NCBI RefSeq assembly: GCF_036108815.1
Contig: NZ_CP107985.1
Coordinates: 7,437,501-7,501,500 of the forward strand
DNA from: Streptomyces sp. NBC_00353
Lineage (GTDB): Bacteria; Actinomycetota; Actinomycetes; Streptomycetales; Streptomycetaceae
Length of the DNA stretch: 64,000 nt
Direction: 5' to 3'
Position 1 is the stretch's first letter. Every line of letters begins with the position of its first letter. The notes below the pieces were generated by a model that was not told the origin of the DNA, made no database searches, and saw only the letters and a program-made list of their open reading frames with translations. The translations under genes were made by a program, and so were the position numbers. Of this stretch, positions 26,279-35,363 are shown piece by piece.

Positions 26279-27696
26279 CGCTCCCCACGGAGACTGCCCA
26301 CCCTGAGCTCGAGGGTCTGGGTACGTACGAATTCGGCTGGGCCGACTCCGACGCGGCAGGCGCGGCGGCCAAGCGCGGCCTCTCCGAGGCTGTCGTACGC
26401 GACATCTCGGCAAAGAAGAACGAGCCCGAGTGGATGCTGAAGCTCCGCCTCAAGGGCTTGCGTCTGTTCGACAAGAAGCCCATGCCGAACTGGGGCTCGG
26501 ACCTGTCGGGCATCGACTTCGACAACATCAAGTACTTCGTGCGGTCCACCGAGAAGCAGGCGGAGTCCTGGGAGGACCTGCCCGAGGACATCAAGAACAC
26601 GTACGACAAGCTCGGTATCCCGGAGGCGGAGAAGCAGCGCCTGGTCGCCGGTGTCGCCGCGCAGTACGAGTCCGAGGTCGTCTACCACCAGATCCGTGAG
26701 GACCTGGAGGAGCAGGGCGTCATCTTCCTCGACACGGACACCGCGCTGAAGGAGCACCCGGAGCTCTTCAAGGAGTACTTCGGCACCGTCATCCCGGTCG
26801 GCGACAACAAGTTCGCCTCGCTGAACTCGGCCGTGTGGTCCGGTGGCTCGTTCATCTACGTGCCGAAGGGTGTCCGCGTCGACATCCCGCTGCAGGCCTA
26901 CTTCCGTATCAACACGGAGAACATGGGCCAGTTCGAGCGGACGCTGATCATCGTCGACGAGGACGCCTACGTCCACTACGTCGAGGGCTGCACCGCGCCG
27001 ATCTACTCCTCGGACTCGCTGCACTCCGCCGTCGTCGAGATCATCGTGAAGAAGGGCGGCCGCTGCCGCTACACGACGATCCAGAACTGGTCGAACAACG
27101 TCTACAACCTGGTCACCAAGCGCGCCGTGGCGTACGAGGGCGCGACCATGGAGTGGGTCGACGGCAACATCGGCTCCAAGGTCACCATGAAGTACCCGGC
27201 CGTCTACCTGATGGGCGAGCACGCCAAGGGCGAGACGCTCTCCATCGCCTTCGCGGGCGAGGGCCAGCACCAGGACGCCGGATCCAAGATGGTCCACATG
27301 GCGCCGAACACCTCCTCCAACATCGTCTCCAAGTCGGTGGCGCGAGGCGGCGGCCGTACCTCGTACCGCGGTCTGGTCGAGATCGGCGAGGGCGCCGCGG
27401 GCTCCAAGTCCAACGTGCTGTGCGACGCGCTCCTGGTCGACACGATCTCCCGCTCCGACACGTACCCGTACGTGGACGTCCGCGAGGACGACGTGTCCAT
27501 GGGTCACGAGGCCACCGTCTCCAAGGTCTCCGAGGACCAGCTCTTCTACCTGATGAGCCGCGGTCTGACCGAGTTCGAGGCCATGGCCATGATCGTGCGT
27601 GGCTTTGTCGAGCCCATCGCGCGCGAGCTGCCCATGGAGTACGCGCTTGAGCTCAACCGGCTGATCGAGCTGCAGATGGAGGGTTCGGTCGGCTAG
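26275..27696 (+). CDS. sufB: Fe-S cluster assembly scaffold SufB
   Basis: SufB is the core scaffold of the SUF complex (SufBC2D) on which nascent iron-sulfur clusters form. The 473-residue protein has the family beta-helix with NKFASLNSAVWSGGSFIYVPKGV, EGCTAPIYSSDSLHSAVVEI and the C-terminal LSRG-type motif FYLMSRGLTEFEAMAMIVRGF (given here as separate short motifs of one region). The GGGAGG ribosome binding site precedes ATG 26275. SUF is the main iron-sulfur assembly system of actinobacteria. Confidence 0.97.
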   Translation: MTLPTETAHPELEGLGTYEFGWADSDAAGAAAKRGLSEAVVRDISAKKNEPEWMLKLRLKGLRLFDKKPMPNWGSDLSGIDFDNIKYFVRSTEKQAESWEDLPEDIKNTYDKLGIPEAEKQRLVAGVAAQYESEVVYHQIREDLEEQGVIFLDTDTALKEHPELFKEYFGTVIPVGDNKFASLNSAVWSGGSFIYVPKGVRVDIPLQAYFRINTENMGQFERTLIIVDEDAYVHYVEGCTAPIYSSDSLHSAVVEIIVKKGGRCRYTTIQNWSNNVYNLVTKRAVAYEGATMEWVDGNIGSKVTMKYPAVYLMGEHAKGETLSIAFAGEGQHQDAGSKMVHMAPNTSSNIVSKSVARGGGRTSYRGLVEIGEGAAGSKSNVLCDALLVDTISRSDTYPYVDVREDDVSMGHEATVSKVSEDQLFYLMSRGLTEFEAMAMIVRGFVEPIARELPMEYALELNRLIELQMEGSVG

Positions 27697-27755
27697 CACA
27701 GCCTGACGACCGAATCCCCCGACTTTTGACAGAGAAAGCGAGCACTACGACAGCC

Positions 27756-28937
27756 ATGGCTGAGGCTCAGAACATTCCGGCGGGGTCCACCACCACCGGG
27801 TCCATCGCGGTGGCCGCCGAGTCGACCGTCGCCACGCGCATGAGCGCGCCCCCGTCCTTCGACGTAGCGGACTTCCCGGTCCCGCACGGCCGCGAGGAGG
27901 AGTGGCGGTTCACGCCGCTGGAGCGGCTGCGCGGGCTGCACGACGGCACCGCCGTCGCGACCGGTGGCGCCGTCAAGGTCGCGGTGGAGGCCCCCGAGGG
28001 CGTCACCATCGAGACCGTCGGCCGTGACGACGCCCGGCTCGGCCGGGCCGGCACCCCGGTGGACCGCGTCGCCGCCCAGGCGTACTCGTCCTTCGAGCAG
28101 GCCTCGGTCATCACGGTCGCCAAGGAGGCCGTGCTCACCGAGCCGATCCGGATCGCCGTGCACGGCGAGGGCGGTGTGGCCTACGCCCACCAGGTCGTCG
28201 AGCTGGGAGCCTTCGCCGAGGCCGTCGTCGTCATCGACCACACCGGTGACGCGGTCGTCGCCGGCAACGTCGAGTACGTCCTCGGTGACGGCGCGAAGCT
28301 CACCGTCGTCTCCGTCCAGGACTGGGACGACACCGCCGTCCACGCCGCCCAGCACAACGCGCTGATCGGCCGGGACGCCACCTTCAAGTCGATCGTCGTC
28401 ACCTTCGGCGGCGACCTGGTCCGGCTCCACCCGCGGGTCGCCTACGCGGGCACCGGCGGCGAGGCCGAGCTCTTCGGTCTGTACTTCACCGACAAGGGCC
28501 AGCACCAGGAGCACCGCCTCCTGGTCGACCACAACACCCCGCACTGCAAGTCCAACGCCGTCTACAAGGGCGCGCTGCAGGGCCAGGACGCGCACGCCGT
28601 ATGGATCGGTGACGTGCTCATCCAGGCCAAGGCCGAGGGCACCGACACGTACGAGATGAACCGCAACCTGGTTCTCACGGACGGTGCGCGGGTCGACTCC
28701 GTGCCGAACCTGGAGATCGAGACCGGCGAGATCGTCGGCGCCGGTCACGCCTCCGCCACCGGCCGCTTCGACGACGAGCAGCTCTTCTACCTGATGTCCC
28801 GCGGCATCCCGGCCGAGGAGGCCCGCCGACTCGTCGTGCGCGGTTTCTTCGCCGAGCTCGTCCAGCAGATCGGTCTGCCGGACGTCGAGGCCCGTCTGCT
28901 CGACAAGATCGAGGCCGAGCTGAAGGCTTCCGTCTGA
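27756..28937 (+). CDS. sufD: Fe-S cluster assembly protein SufD
   Basis: SufD pairs with SufB in the SufBC2D complex and helps iron acquisition. The 393-residue product shares the SufBD fold: the region HGREEEWRFTPLERL near the N terminus, the central beta-helix, and the C-terminal FYLMSRGIPAEEARRLVVRGFF-type motif in two parts. ATG 27756 (MAEAQNIPAGS) is chosen. A TTG ten codons upstream is possible, and ribosome binding is weak in both cases. The stop overlaps the next start by one base (TGATG). Confidence 0.95.
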   Translation: MAEAQNIPAGSTTTGSIAVAAESTVATRMSAPPSFDVADFPVPHGREEEWRFTPLERLRGLHDGTAVATGGAVKVAVEAPEGVTIETVGRDDARLGRAGTPVDRVAAQAYSSFEQASVITVAKEAVLTEPIRIAVHGEGGVAYAHQVVELGAFAEAVVVIDHTGDAVVAGNVEYVLGDGAKLTVVSVQDWDDTAVHAAQHNALIGRDATFKSIVVTFGGDLVRLHPRVAYAGTGGEAELFGLYFTDKGQHQEHRLLVDHNTPHCKSNAVYKGALQGQDAHAVWIGDVLIQAKAEGTDTYEMNRNLVLTDGARVDSVPNLEIETGEIVGAGHASATGRFDDEQLFYLMSRGIPAEEARRLVVRGFFAELVQQIGLPDVEARLLDKIEAELKASV

Positions 28938-29254
28938 TGGCCTTCGTCAAAGTCTGTGCGCTGAGCGAGCTGGAGGAGGACACCCCGAAGCGGGTGGAGC
29001 TCGACGGTACGCCGGTCTCCCTGGTCCGCACCGAGGGCGAGGTGTTCGCGATCAACGACATCTGCTCGCACGCGAACGTCTCACTGTCCGAGGGAGAGGT
29101 CGAGGACTGCATGATCGAGTGCTGGCTGCACGGCTCCAGCTTCGACCTGCGCACCGGTAAGCCGTCCGGCCTTCCCGCGACGCGCCCCGTCCCCGTATAC
29201 CCCGTCAAGATCGAAGGGGACGATGTGCTCGTCTCCGTCACCCAGGAGTCCTGA
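28937..29254 (+). CDS. Rieske-type [2Fe-2S] ferredoxin in the suf operon
   Basis: This 105-residue protein has the Rieske ligands C43-x-H45 and C62-x2-H65 (CSH and CWLHG) and the small ferredoxin fold seen in dioxygenase ferredoxin subunits. It lacks the disulfide cysteines of high-potential Rieske proteins, suggesting a low redox potential. Its conserved place between sufD and sufC in actinobacteria suggests that it provides electrons to cluster assembly or is an early cluster acceptor (inference). Confidence 0.92.
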   Translation: MAFVKVCALSELEEDTPKRVELDGTPVSLVRTEGEVFAINDICSHANVSLSEGEVEDCMIECWLHGSSFDLRTGKPSGLPATRPVPVYPVKIEGDDVLVSVTQES

Positions 29255-29261
29255 GTCACCC

Positions 29262-30026
29262 ATGGCAACGCTTGAAATCCGCGACCTGCACGTCTCCGTC
29301 GAGGCCGACAACGCCACGAAGGAGATCCTCAAGGGCGTCGACCTGATCGTGAAGCAGGGCGAGACCCACGCCATCATGGGCCCCAACGGGTCCGGCAAGT
29401 CGACCCTCGCGTACTCCCTCGCGGGTCACCCCAAGTACACGATCACCAGCGGCACGGTGACCCTGGACGGCGAGGACGTCCTGGCGATGACCGTCGACGA
29501 GCGCGCCCGCGCCGGCCTCTTCCTGGCCATGCAGTACCCGGTCGAGATCCCCGGTGTCTCGGTCTCCAACTTCCTGCGTACCTCCGCCACCGCCGTCCGC
29601 GGCGAGGCGCCCAAGCTGCGTACCTGGGTGAAGGAGGTCAAGGAGACGATGGCCGACCTCCAGATGGACCCGGCGTTCGCCGAGCGCAACGTCAACGAGG
29701 GCTTCTCCGGCGGTGAGAAGAAGCGCCACGAGATCCTTCAGCTGGAGCTCCTCAAGCCGAAGGTCGCGATCCTCGACGAGACCGACTCCGGCCTGGACGT
29801 CGACGCCCTGCGCGTCGTCTCCGAGGGCGTCAACCGGGTCCGCGAGACCGGCGAGGTCGGCACGCTGCTGATCACGCACTACACGCGGATCCTCCGTTAC
29901 ATCAAGCCCGACTTCGTGCACGTCTTCGCCAACGGCCGTATCGCCGAGTCCGGCGGCGCCGAGCTCGCCGACAAGCTGGAGAACGAGGGCTACGAGGCAT
30001 ATGTGAAGGGTGGCGCTTCCGCGTGA
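29262..30026 (+). CDS. sufC: Fe-S cluster assembly ATPase SufC
   Basis: SufC is the soluble ABC-type ATPase that drives conformational change of SufB-SufD. The 254-residue protein has Walker A GPNGSGKS (residues 40-47), the unusual SufC signature FSGGEKKRHEI, Walker B VAILDETDSGLD and a C-terminal tail EGYEAYVK. There is no membrane segment. ATG 29262 starts seven bases after the Rieske stop; AGGAG lies 13 bases upstream. The stop overlaps the sufS start (GTGA). Confidence 0.96.
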   Translation: MATLEIRDLHVSVEADNATKEILKGVDLIVKQGETHAIMGPNGSGKSTLAYSLAGHPKYTITSGTVTLDGEDVLAMTVDERARAGLFLAMQYPVEIPGVSVSNFLRTSATAVRGEAPKLRTWVKEVKETMADLQMDPAFAERNVNEGFSGGEKKRHEILQLELLKPKVAILDETDSGLDVDALRVVSEGVNRVRETGEVGTLLITHYTRILRYIKPDFVHVFANGRIAESGGAELADKLENEGYEAYVKGGASA

Positions 30027-31279
30027 CACAGCTGCCGGGCCTCCTCGACACCGAGGCGATCCGCAAGGACTTCCCCCTGCTGGATCGTACGGTCCACGAC
30101 GGGAAGAAGATCGTTTACCTGGACAGCGCGGCGACTTCGCAGAAGCCGCGCCAGGTGCTCGACGCTCTCAACGAGTACTACGAGCGGCACAACGCCAACG
30201 TCCACCGAGGTGTGTACACGATCGCGGAGGAGGCCACGGCGCTGTATGAAGGCGCCCGTGACAAGGTCGCCGCGTTCATCAACGCGCCGAGCCGCAACGA
30301 GGTGATCTTCACCAAGAACGCCTCGGAGTCGCTCAACCTGGTGGCGAACATGCTCGGCTGGGCCGACGAGCCCTACCGGGTGGACCACGAGACCGAGATC
30401 GTCACCACGGAGATGGAACACCACTCCAACATCGTGCCGTGGCAGCTGCTCTCGCAGCGCACCGGCGCGAAGCTGAAGTGGTTCGGCATCACCGACGACG
30501 GCCGCCTCGACCTGTCCAACATCGACGAGATCATCACGGAGAAGACGAAGATCGTCTCCTTCACGCTGGTCTCCAACATCATGGGCACGATCAACCCGGT
30601 CGAGAAGATCATCCGCCGCGCCCAGCAGGTCGGCGCGCTGGTCTGCATCGACGCCTCGCAGGCCGCCCCGCACATGGTGCTCGACGTGCAGGCGCTGCAG
30701 GCCGACTTCGTGGCCTTCACCGGTCACAAGATGGTCGGCCCGACCGGCATCGGTGTGCTCTGGGGCCGCCACGAGCTGCTGGAGGACCTGCCGCCGTTCC
30801 TCGGTGGTGGCGAGATGATCGAGACCGTGTCGATGCACTCGTCGACATACGCCCCGGCGCCGCACAAGTTCGAGGCGGGTACGCCCCCGATCGCGCAGGC
30901 CGTCGGCCTCGGCGCGGCCGTGGACTACCTCTCGGCGATCGGCATGGACAAGATCTTCCAGCACGAGCACGCGATCACCGAGTACGCGGTGAAGCGTCTC
31001 CTGGAGGTCCCGGACCTCAAGATCATCGGTCCGGCCACCGCGGAGGACCGCGGCGCCACGATCTCGTTCACGCTCGGCGACATCCACCCGCACGACGTGG
31101 GCCAGGTCCTCGACGAGCAGGGCATCGCGGTCCGGGTCGGACACCACTGCGCACGGCCGGTCTGCCTGCGGTACGGAATTCCTGCGACGACGCGAGCGTC
31201 GTTCTATCTGTACTCCACGCCTGCCGAGGTCGACGCACTGGTGGACGGTCTGGAGCACGTACGGAACTTCTTCGGCTGA
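30023..31279 (+). CDS. sufS: Cysteine desulfurase SufS
   Basis: SufS is a PLP enzyme that releases sulfur from cysteine as a persulfide for transfer to SufU. The 418-residue product has the PLP lysine K236 in AFTGHKMVGPTG, the PLP-supporting ASQAAPH, and the catalytic cysteine C376 in RVGHHCARPVC, the class II (SufS) short-loop context. It is coupled to sufC by GTGA and followed ten bases later by sufU, its usual partner in Gram-positives. Confidence 0.96.
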   Translation: MTQLPGLLDTEAIRKDFPLLDRTVHDGKKIVYLDSAATSQKPRQVLDALNEYYERHNANVHRGVYTIAEEATALYEGARDKVAAFINAPSRNEVIFTKNASESLNLVANMLGWADEPYRVDHETEIVTTEMEHHSNIVPWQLLSQRTGAKLKWFGITDDGRLDLSNIDEIITEKTKIVSFTLVSNIMGTINPVEKIIRRAQQVGALVCIDASQAAPHMVLDVQALQADFVAFTGHKMVGPTGIGVLWGRHELLEDLPPFLGGGEMIETVSMHSSTYAPAPHKFEAGTPPIAQAVGLGAAVDYLSAIGMDKIFQHEHAITEYAVKRLLEVPDLKIIGPATAEDRGATISFTLGDIHPHDVGQVLDEQGIAVRVGHHCARPVCLRYGIPATTRASFYLYSTPAEVDALVDGLEHVRNFFG

Positions 31280-31289
31280 GGGTTGACTG

Positions 31290-31745
31290 GTGAAGCTTGA
31301 TTCGATGTACCAGGAAGTGATCCTGGACCACTACAAGCACCCCCACGGGCGCGGCCTGCGGGACGGCGACGCCGAGGTGCACCACGTCAACCCGACGTGC
31401 GGCGACGAGATCACGCTCCGGGTGAAGTACGACGGCGAGACCATCGCCGACGTGTCGTACGAGGGTCAGGGCTGCTCCATCAGCCAGGCCTCCGCCTCCG
31501 TGCTGAACGATCTGCTGGTCGGCAAGGAGCTGGGCGAGGCGCAGAAGATCCAGGAGGCCTTCCTGGAGCTGATGCAGTCGAAGGGCCAGCTGGAGCCGGA
31601 CGACGCGATGGAGGAGGTGCTGGAGGACGCGGTCGCGTTCGCCGGTGTCTCGAAGTACCCGGCCCGGGTCAAGTGCGCGCTGCTGAGCTGGATGGCGTGG
31701 AAGGATGCGACGGCGCAGGCGCTGTCCGAAGGGAAGACGGCATGA
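31290..31745 (+). CDS. sufU: Zinc-dependent sulfurtransferase SufU
   Basis: SufU accepts sulfur from SufS by zinc-ligand exchange. The 151-residue protein carries the zinc ligands C37 and D39 in NPTCGD, C62 in GQGCSIS and C129 in RVKCALLSW. The insertion between the second and third cysteine regions is the hallmark that separates SufU from IscU scaffolds. GTG 31290 has GAGGG eight bases upstream. The stop overlaps the next start (ATGA). Confidence 0.95.
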   Translation: MKLDSMYQEVILDHYKHPHGRGLRDGDAEVHHVNPTCGDEITLRVKYDGETIADVSYEGQGCSISQASASVLNDLLVGKELGEAQKIQEAFLELMQSKGQLEPDDAMEEVLEDAVAFAGVSKYPARVKCALLSWMAWKDATAQALSEGKTA

Positions 31746-32080
31746 GCGACAACGAGACTCTCACCACCAAGCCGGCCTCCGAGGAGGAGGTCCGCGAGGC
31801 CCTGTACGACGTCGTCGACCCCGAACTGGGCATCGACGTCGTCAACCTGGGCCTGATCTACGGCATCCACATCGACGACGCCAACATCGCCACCCTCGAC
31901 ATGACACTGACGTCCGCGGCCTGCCCGCTGACCGATGTCATCGAGGACCAGGCGAAGTCAGCGACCGACGGCATCGTCAGTGAGCTGCGGATCAACTGGG
32001 TCTGGATGCCGCCGTGGGGCCCGGACAAGATCACGGACGACGGGCGCGAGCAGCTGCGTGCGCTCGGCTTCAACGTCTGA
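31742..32080 (+). CDS. sufT: SufT / MIP18-family Fe-S assembly factor
   Basis: The 112-residue DUF59 (MIP18) protein helps maturation of iron-sulfur proteins. The family signature VVDPELGIDVVNLGLIY lies at residues 23-39 and the conserved LTSAACPLTD contains the reactive cysteine. The C-terminal region INWVWMPPWGPDKIT is typical of SufT. It is the last gene of the suf operon; a 16-bp terminator hairpin begins 14 bases after the stop. Confidence 0.93.
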   Translation: MSDNETLTTKPASEEEVREALYDVVDPELGIDVVNLGLIYGIHIDDANIATLDMTLTSAACPLTDVIEDQAKSATDGIVSELRINWVWMPPWGPDKITDDGREQLRALGFNV

Positions 32081-32093
32081 GTCGTGCGCATGA

Positions 32094-32129
32094 CCGAACG
32101 GCCCCCGGCTTCCGCCGGGGGCCGTTCGG
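32094..32129 (+). terminator. Terminator of the suf operon
   Basis: CCGAACGGCCCCCGGC (32094-32109) pairs perfectly with GCCGGGGGCCGTTCGG (32114-32129) around TTCC. It is followed by a short T-containing stretch CGTTGTTC. Confidence 0.9.
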
Positions 32130-32221
32130 CGTTGTTCGTCTGCCGTACGCATGGTGTGTGTCCGCCGTTGGCGCGGGAACCGGAGCCTTCTCCTCGACAT
32201 CACGCCGACGAGAGGCACGCT

Positions 32222-33616
32222 GTGCTGCATCAGCTTTCGCTCCGGAACCGTCGGGCGGCCACCGCCGCGGCCGGCGTTCTTGCGCTGGCCGCCCTGGGGA
32301 TCAACACCCCTGCCGACGCCGCGACTTACGGGACTCCGACGATTACTCTGTCGACCGCCTACCTCTCCGGCGCCGTCGGAGCGAGCGGTGACCCCGTGGT
32401 CACCGTCACCGTCGCGCAGAGCGGTGCAGATGTCACCGCGCTCGGTGTGGCGGCGTCCGCCAGTTCCAAGTCGTCCGTCGCCGGAACCGGTGATGTGACC
32501 GTGACGGGGACCGGCGCCACCCGGCAGCTCGCGGTCGCCGCGCACGCGCGCGGCTACGCGGACCTCACGATCAAGGTCACCGGGCTGGGCGGCAAGACCG
32601 CCACCAAGACGCTGCACTACGCCGCGTCCGCCGCCGTGCAGAACTCTGCCGACACGCGCTACCTCACCGGGTCCTCGGACGCCTCGGCCGCCGTCGATGT
32701 CGGGGGCGGATATGCGGTGGTGGCCGACGACGAGTCCAACACGCTGCGGCTGTACAGCCGTTCGGCGTCCGGTGCGCCCGTGAAGAGCTGGGACGTCGGC
32801 TCGGCGCTCGGGGCGGACAAGGAGATCGACATCGAGGGCGCGACCCGCGTCGGGAACACCATCTACTGGACCGGTTCGCTCGGCAACAACAAGGACGGCG
32901 AGTACAAGTCCGACCGCAACACCGTCTTCACCACGACGGTGACCGGGTCGGGCGCCGCCACCCAGCTGACGGTCGGCGGCTCGTACAAGAAGCTCCGGGA
33001 CGACCTCGTCGCCTGGGACAGGGCGAACGGCAACCGGTACGGCTTCGCCGCGGGTACGGCGATCGGTCAAGTGCCGAAGCAGATCGACGGGTTCAACATC
33101 GAGGGCCTGGAGTTCGCGCCCGGCTCGACCACCACCGCGTACCTCGGCTTCCGGGCGCCGCTCGTACCGCCGAGCGAGGGCGGCAAGGCGCTGATCGTGC
33201 CCGTCACCAACTTCGACAAGGTGGCCGGGAGCGGGGCGAAGGCGGTCATCGGCACGCCGATCGAGCTGGACCTCGGCGGGCTCAGCATCCGGGACATCCG
33301 GAAGAACGCCGCCGACCAGTATCTGATCGTGGCCGGTTCCTGGGCGGCCGATGACAACTCCGACCCGTACGCCCTCTACTCGTGGGACGGCGTCGCCGGA
33401 CACGCGCCGGTCAAGCGGGCCGATCTGCCGACCGCCGACCCCGGCGGCTGGGAAGCCGTCGTCGACGTGCCGGACCTGACGGCGCCGGGTGCGCGGGCGC
33501 AGCTGATCACGGACGCCGGCTCTGCCGATCTGTACGGGGACGGCACGGAGGCGAAGGACCTCGACCACGCCGAGTGGAAGAAGTCCCGTTCCGTCTGGTT
33601 CACCGTCAACAGCTGA
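32222..33616 (+). CDS. Secreted DUF3616-like protein
   Basis: The 464-residue protein has a Sec signal peptide (RNRR at residues 8-11, a hydrophobic alanine/leucine core, and a probable cleavage site ADA|AT after residue 33). A short Ig-like beta region (about 35-140) follows. The main part, about residues 150-464, resembles DUF3616, a beta-propeller-like domain of unknown function: EIDIEGATRVGNTIYWTGSLGNNKDG and FNIEGLEFAPGSTTAYLG-like segments. GTG 32222 has GAGAGG upstream and places the signal peptide at the N terminus. It is probably extracellular; no catalytic residues can be named. Confidence 0.7.
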   Translation: MLHQLSLRNRRAATAAAGVLALAALGINTPADAATYGTPTITLSTAYLSGAVGASGDPVVTVTVAQSGADVTALGVAASASSKSSVAGTGDVTVTGTGATRQLAVAAHARGYADLTIKVTGLGGKTATKTLHYAASAAVQNSADTRYLTGSSDASAAVDVGGGYAVVADDESNTLRLYSRSASGAPVKSWDVGSALGADKEIDIEGATRVGNTIYWTGSLGNNKDGEYKSDRNTVFTTTVTGSGAATQLTVGGSYKKLRDDLVAWDRANGNRYGFAAGTAIGQVPKQIDGFNIEGLEFAPGSTTTAYLGFRAPLVPPSEGGKALIVPVTNFDKVAGSGAKAVIGTPIELDLGGLSIRDIRKNAADQYLIVAGSWAADDNSDPYALYSWDGVAGHAPVKRADLPTADPGGWEAVVDVPDLTAPGARAQLITDAGSADLYGDGTEAKDLDHAEWKKSRSVWFTVNS

Positions 33617-33649
33617 CGAACGGGCGCGACTTCGCGTTTCGTCATGGTG

Positions 33650-33690
33650 AACGGCCATGACCACCGGGCAGACTGGCGGTCATGGCCGTT
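33650..33690. promoter_or_regulatory. 13-bp inverted repeat enclosing a start codon
   Basis: AACGGCCATGACC (33650-33662) and its exact complement GGTCATGGCCGTT (33678-33690) flank a 15-base spacer. The second arm contains the ATG at 33682. In the spacer, CAGACT (33669-33674) could be a -10 element for a leaderless message. The repeat may be an operator, or a hairpin that hides the start codon. Confidence 0.45.
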
Positions 33691-34047
33691 TCCTTTTACT
33701 CCATCGTCGTCGACGCCCACGATCTGCCGTCGCAGGCTCGGTTCTGGTGCCGGGTGCTCGACTTGAAGGTGCTCTTCGAAGCCGACGACGAAATCGTCAT
33801 CGGCGCCGACAAGGACGCCGTGCCCGGTATCACTTTCGTCCCCGTACCGGAGGAGAAGGCGGTCAAGAACCGGCTCCACATCGATCTCGCCCCCGACGAC
33901 CAGGCCACGGAGGTTGCGCGGATCATCGGCCTCGGGGCCACCCGGCTGGACGTCGGCCAGCGCGCCGATGCGAGCTGGGTGGTGCTGGCGGACCCCGAGG
34001 GGAACGAATTCTGCGTGCTGAGCCCGAAGAACTCGCTCATCGACTGA
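33682..34047 (+). CDS. VOC (glyoxalase-like) family protein
   Basis: This 121-residue protein has the single VOC-domain layout: FYSIVVDAHDLPSQARFWCRVL at the start and VVLADPEGNEFCVLSPK at the end. Histidine in LHIDLAPDD is a potential metal ligand. Many such actinobacterial proteins give resistance to small molecules or are enzymes of unknown substrate. No ribosome binding site precedes the ATG at 33682, which lies in the arm of a 13-bp inverted repeat. It is convergent with the membrane protein gene at 34103. Confidence 0.82.
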   Translation: MAVSFYSIVVDAHDLPSQARFWCRVLDLKVLFEADDEIVIGADKDAVPGITFVPVPEEKAVKNRLHIDLAPDDQATEVARIIGLGATRLDVGQRADASWVVLADPEGNEFCVLSPKNSLID

Positions 34048-34067
34048 GGGCCGCCTGCACCGGAACC

Positions 34068-34099
34068 CGGGTCGGGCCCGTGCGCACGGGCCCGACCCG
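34068..34099. terminator. Loopless 32-bp palindrome between convergent genes
   Basis: The arm CGGGTCGGGCCCGTGC (34068-34083) meets its exact complement (34084-34099) with no unpaired centre. It lies between the VOC stop (34047) and the stop of the membrane protein on the other strand (34103) and would terminate both transcripts. Confidence 0.8.
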
Positions 34100-34102
34100 C
34101 GC

Positions 34103-35233
34103 TCACGGGCCGAACTGCGGGGGTACGGCAGCGGCTTCGGCGAGCACCGGCCCCAGATTCTCGTTGCGCATCCGGCGGTCCACGTACAGCAGCCCGGTCA
34201 CCAGCTGCGGGAACGTCGCCGAGACGAGCTGGCCGACCAGCTGGCCCAGCAGTGATACCACCAGGTACCCGCTCATGGCGACAATGACCGCTGTCGGATT
34301 CGGGTCGGAGCCCAGGCTCTCCATGCCGATCATGCCGGGGAACATGCCGAGGATCGAGAACGGCAGCTGGATGATGTAGCTCGCCACGGCCGCCATGACC
34401 ATGGCCAGCAGCGAGATGCCGAAGATCCGCCACCAGTCACCACGCACCAGCTGCGACGAGCGGCGCAGCGCGGCGATCGGGCGCTGCCCCTCGAAGACCG
34501 CGGCCGCGGGGGCCAGCGAGAACTTCACCCAGAGCCAGATCGCCAACGGGGCGGTGGCCAGGACCCCCAGGATGCCCACCGCGATCGCCACCCCGCTGCC
34601 GGATCCGCTGTCCAGGGTGATGAAGGCGATCGTCATGGCGATGAAGGCGACCATCATGAGCACCACCGGGATCACCGCGACCAGGGAGGTCAGGAGCACC
34701 GTGCCGATCACGGCCGGGACCCGCGCCCAGGCCCGGCGCCAGATGATGCCGAAGGTGGTCGGCCGGCCCAGAACCGCGTCCTGCAGAACCGCCGGAACCG
34801 TCGCGTACATCATCGCCGTGGCGGTCATCAGTACCAGGACTGCCACGAGCCAGACGGCGCCGAAGGCGATCACCAGCGGCACGATGTCCTCCGTGCTCGG
34901 GCTCTCCTCCGAGGAGAGCTCGATGACCCGGTGCAGAGGGTCACTGACCGCGGAGTACGCGATCGCGACCGCCGCCCCGACCACGACCAGCGCCCCGCCG
35001 TACACGGCCGCGCCCACGCCGAACAGCTGCTTCCAGTAGCGGCCCATCGTGGAGAAGGCCCCACCGAGTATGTCCCCGAGGTTGAGGGGCCGGAGCGGTA
35101 TCACCCCGGGCTTCGGCGGCGGCATCCAGCCGCCGCCCCATCCCGGTTGCCCGGGAGGCCCCCCGTACGGCGCTCCTCCGTACGGTGTGCCACCCCCGGG
35201 CACACCGCCGCCCCACCCTGCGTCCTGCGCCAC
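34103..35233 (-). CDS. Multi-pass membrane protein with Gly/Pro-rich N terminus
   Basis: The 376-residue protein starts with a cytoplasmic low-complexity region rich in Gly, Pro and Tyr (residues 1-45, PYGGAPYGGPPGQPGWGGG). About six hydrophobic segments follow between residues 75 and 350. The conserved RPLNLGDILGGAF just before the first helix and the FEGQRPIAALRRSSQLVRG loop are typical of a widespread actinobacterial family related to the membrane domain of some glycerophosphodiester phosphodiesterases. No catalytic domain is attached. GTG 35233 is supported by GGAG. The function is unknown. Confidence 0.75.
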   Translation of the reverse strand: MAQDAGWGGGVPGGGTPYGGAPYGGPPGQPGWGGGWMPPPKPGVIPLRPLNLGDILGGAFSTMGRYWKQLFGVGAAVYGGALVVVGAAVAIAYSAVSDPLHRVIELSSEESPSTEDIVPLVIAFGAVWLVAVLVLMTATAMMYATVPAVLQDAVLGRPTTFGIIWRRAWARVPAVIGTVLLTSLVAVIPVVLMMVAFIAMTIAFITLDSGSGSGVAIAVGILGVLATAPLAIWLWVKFSLAPAAAVFEGQRPIAALRRSSQLVRGDWWRIFGISLLAMVMAAVASYIIQLPFSILGMFPGMIGMESLGSDPNPTAVIVAMSGYLVVSLLGQLVGQLVSATFPQLVTGLLYVDRRMRNENLGPVLAEAAAVPPQFGP

Positions 35234-35363
35234 TGCTGCTCCGTTGTCTGTTGTCGTTGCTGTGTGCCGGTCGGGACACCGTAGCGGTCCGGGCCCGGGA
35301 GCGGATCCCGGCCGGCGGCACCGGCCGCTGCGAGCCAGGGGCGCCGGGTCCGGCCAACCGTTG

